Shown here: piece after piece, positions 63,003 to 64,000 of the stretch
Numbering within the stretch: position 1 is the stretch's first letter
How the letters are laid out: the number at the start of each line of letters is the position of its first letter
NCBI GenBank assembly: GCA_028820655.1
Contig: JAPPIK010000045.1
Coordinates: 62,001-126,000 of the forward strand
Source: Candidatus Poribacteria bacterium
GTDB taxonomy: Bacteria > Poribacteria > WGA-4E > JAJDTR01
Length of the DNA stretch: 64,000 nt
Reading direction: 5' to 3'
Notes under the pieces: generated by a model
What the model was told of the DNA's origin: nothing
Seen by the model: only the letters and a program-made list of their open reading frames with translations
Databases searched by the model: none
Program-made: the position numbers and the translations under genes

Positions 63003-63121
63003 CCCTTTTAATCTAATCCAGCGAGGTTAGAAAAGGGATGTCAAAAAACATCCAATTACATCCACTGCATTCATTCATCATATTCTGTTTGCCTCCCTTT
63101 TTCGTACCGGGAGGTTTTTTT
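63003..63121 (+). promoter_or_regulatory. PyrR-binding attenuator leader
   Basis: The hairpin CCCTTTT (63003-63009) / AAAAGGG (63031-63037) carries AATCCAGCGAGGTT (63015-63028), matching the PyrR-binding consensus ARUCCNGNGAGGYU. A terminator CCTCCC (63092-63097) / GGGAGG (63109-63114) plus seven T follows. AAAAGGG (63031-63037) can instead pair with CCCTTTT (63095-63101), forming the antiterminator and excluding both other structures. With UMP, PyrR stabilises the first hairpin and lets the terminator form. Confidence 0.9.
63092..63121 (+). terminator. Conditional terminator of the pyr attenuator
   Basis: CCTCCC/GGGAGG stem with an 11-base loop followed by TTTTTTT, immediately before the HD-domain gene. 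Confidence 0.88.
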
Positions 63122-63159
63122 ATGCCTATTTTTTCCTTCGCACGGTTAGATTCGCCGCG

Positions 63160-63795
63160 TTGGCACACTCAACTCGATCTGTTTTGGCACTAAACGCACA
63201 AGCTATATTGGATTTTATCGAAGAGATGGCGGTGCTCAAAAACCTTCCGCGCACCGGTTGGCGATTTCAGGGCATCAAGGATGGTGAGAGTGTAGCCGAT
63301 CACTGCTATCGAGTTTCGCTCTTGTCGATGATATTGGCGGATATGTTGGCAACCCACGGTGTGCGCTTGGACGCCGAAAAGGTAATGCGGATGGCGTTGC
63401 TGCACGAGGTTGCGGAGGCGCGAATAGGTGATATTCCGTTTCCGGCGCTTGAGTATATTCCTGAAAATGTGAAGGAACGCGGGGAGGATAAAGCGGTCAA
63501 ATCCATGTTTGAAGAGTTCGGCACCGTCGGTGAGAAATACATTGAAATCTGGGAGGAGTTTGAAAGCAATTCCTCCGTAGAGGGACAAGTGGTGAGAGCC
63601 GCCGACAAACTCGAATTGATGATTCAGGCGTATGAGTATGAGAAAGTCGGGTATCGTTCGTTAGACAAATTTTGGGGGAACAATTCGAACTGGCAGGGCG
63701 TTAAACAGTTCGCACAAATCCAAGAAATCTTGGATCTCCTGTTGGAGAGAAGACAAGAGGTTTTAGGCACATGCGTGAAAAGGCTAGAGTCATGA
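63160..63795 (+). CDS. HD-domain phosphohydrolase (YfbR/HDDC2-like 5'-nucleotidase)
   Basis: The 211-residue protein has the HD fold of 5'-deoxynucleotidases: H48 in SVADHCYRV, HE rather than HD at 82-83 (LLHEVAEARIGDIP) with E86 and D91, and a distal Asp in AADKLELMIQAYEY. YfbR-type enzymes dephosphorylate (deoxy)nucleoside monophosphates. The Glu replacing the metal-ligand Asp is unusual and may lower or alter metal binding. The start is uncertain: TTG 63160 is the longest option, without a clear ribosome-binding site. It is the first gene after the PyrR attenuator and overlaps pyrR by ATGA, so its expression should follow pyrimidine level. Confidence 0.82.
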   Translation: MAHSTRSVLALNAQAILDFIEEMAVLKNLPRTGWRFQGIKDGESVADHCYRVSLLSMILADMLATHGVRLDAEKVMRMALLHEVAEARIGDIPFPALEYIPENVKERGEDKAVKSMFEEFGTVGEKYIEIWEEFESNSSVEGQVVRAADKLELMIQAYEYEKVGYRSLDKFWGNNSNWQGVKQFAQIQEILDLLLERRQEVLGTCVKRLES

Positions 63796-64000
63796 CAGCC
63801 GAGGATGTTCGACGAGCTTTAATCCGGATATCACACGAGATTCTTGAGCGAAACCATCGTGAGATTGGCAATCTGGTGTTGATCGGTATTAAGAGTCGAG
63901 GCGATCACCTTGCTCTTCGGATAGCGAAGAACTTGGACGAAATTGAAGGAATCACGGTGCCCGTTGGCGCAATTGATGTCTATCTCTACCGGGACGATGT
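63792..64000 (+). CDS. pyrR: PyrR, pyrimidine operon attenuator / uracil phosphoribosyltransferase (partial)
   Basis: The window ends after 69 residues: MTAEDVRRALIRISHEILER, then IGNLVLIGIKSRGDHLALRI and VPVGAIDVYLYRDD, the N-terminus of PyrR with the strand and loop that precede the PRPP-binding site. PyrR binds the leader RNA just upstream when UMP or UTP is high and promotes termination; it also has weak uracil phosphoribosyltransferase activity. Its ATG overlaps the stop of the HD-domain gene, so translation is coupled. The rest of the pyr operon presumably follows. Confidence 0.9.
   Translation, partial: MTAEDVRRALIRISHEILERNHREIGNLVLIGIKSRGDHLALRIAKNLDEIEGITVPVGAIDVYLYRDD

Noticed and set aside
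1-64000. tRNA and rRNA genes
   Set aside because: I looked for T-loop (GGTTCRANNCC) and rRNA signatures on both strands and found none that could be extended to a cloverleaf or rRNA; a covariance search would settle it.

Overview
The gene content (phytanoyl-CoA dioxygenase, CTPSR-type sulfatase, ceramidase-like protein, DegT aminotransferase, a leucine-rich-repeat protein with a dockerin end, two large TonB-dependent receptors with an N-terminal carboxypeptidase-regulatory-like domain) and the many short palindromic intergenic repeats suggest a free-living or sponge/sediment-associated Gram-negative bacterium of the Candidatus Poribacteria type. This is inference from gene mix; no rRNA is present to confirm it. 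The window is chromosomal: it carries leuS, dnaE, acnA, gdhA, comM and rnj. I found no convincing tRNA or rRNA gene.

Layout. 1-8.7 kb (mostly minus): a membrane metallopeptidase running off the left edge, a frame-broken LRR/glycosidase-like/dockerin protein, and a likely leuS-rnj-small membrane protein operon. 8.7-10.2 kb: a small structured transcript with its own promoter and terminator, then a STAS-domain gene behind a sigma-54-like promoter. 10.2-15.4 kb: a 1729-residue exonuclease-RecQ-UvrD fusion. 15.4-25 kb: acetyltransferase, sulfatase, comM (with a decayed copy of its 5' end upstream), SDR, DegT aminotransferase, PhyH and ceramidase-like genes. 25-27 kb: HNH nuclease pair and a RelBE-type toxin-antitoxin pair. 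27-34 kb: two paralogous TonB-dependent receptors flanking a DUF983 gene.

33.8-43.9 kb is the accessory region: repeat-rich DNA, a cas3 C-terminal remnant, a minus-strand block of toxin-antitoxin genes and their debris, then cas1-cas2-cas4 and a CRISPR array of 37-nt repeats. No Cascade or other effector gene remains between cas3 and cas1, so the locus looks able to acquire spacers at most. The distal part of the array is broken by two MITE-like elements, each entering a repeat at exactly the same base. Fragments of the same element family are scattered through most intergenic gaps in the window.

43.9-64 kb: HEAT-like protein, repeat-rich gap, gdhA, a 199-bp tandem repeat array, an M14-type carboxypeptidase-like gene whose 3' end lies in a repeat, a BtuF-like binding protein without signal peptide, dnaE, aldo/keto reductase, acnA, two hypothetical proteins, and finally a textbook PyrR attenuator leading into an HD-domain phosphohydrolase gene translationally coupled to pyrR, which runs off the right edge.
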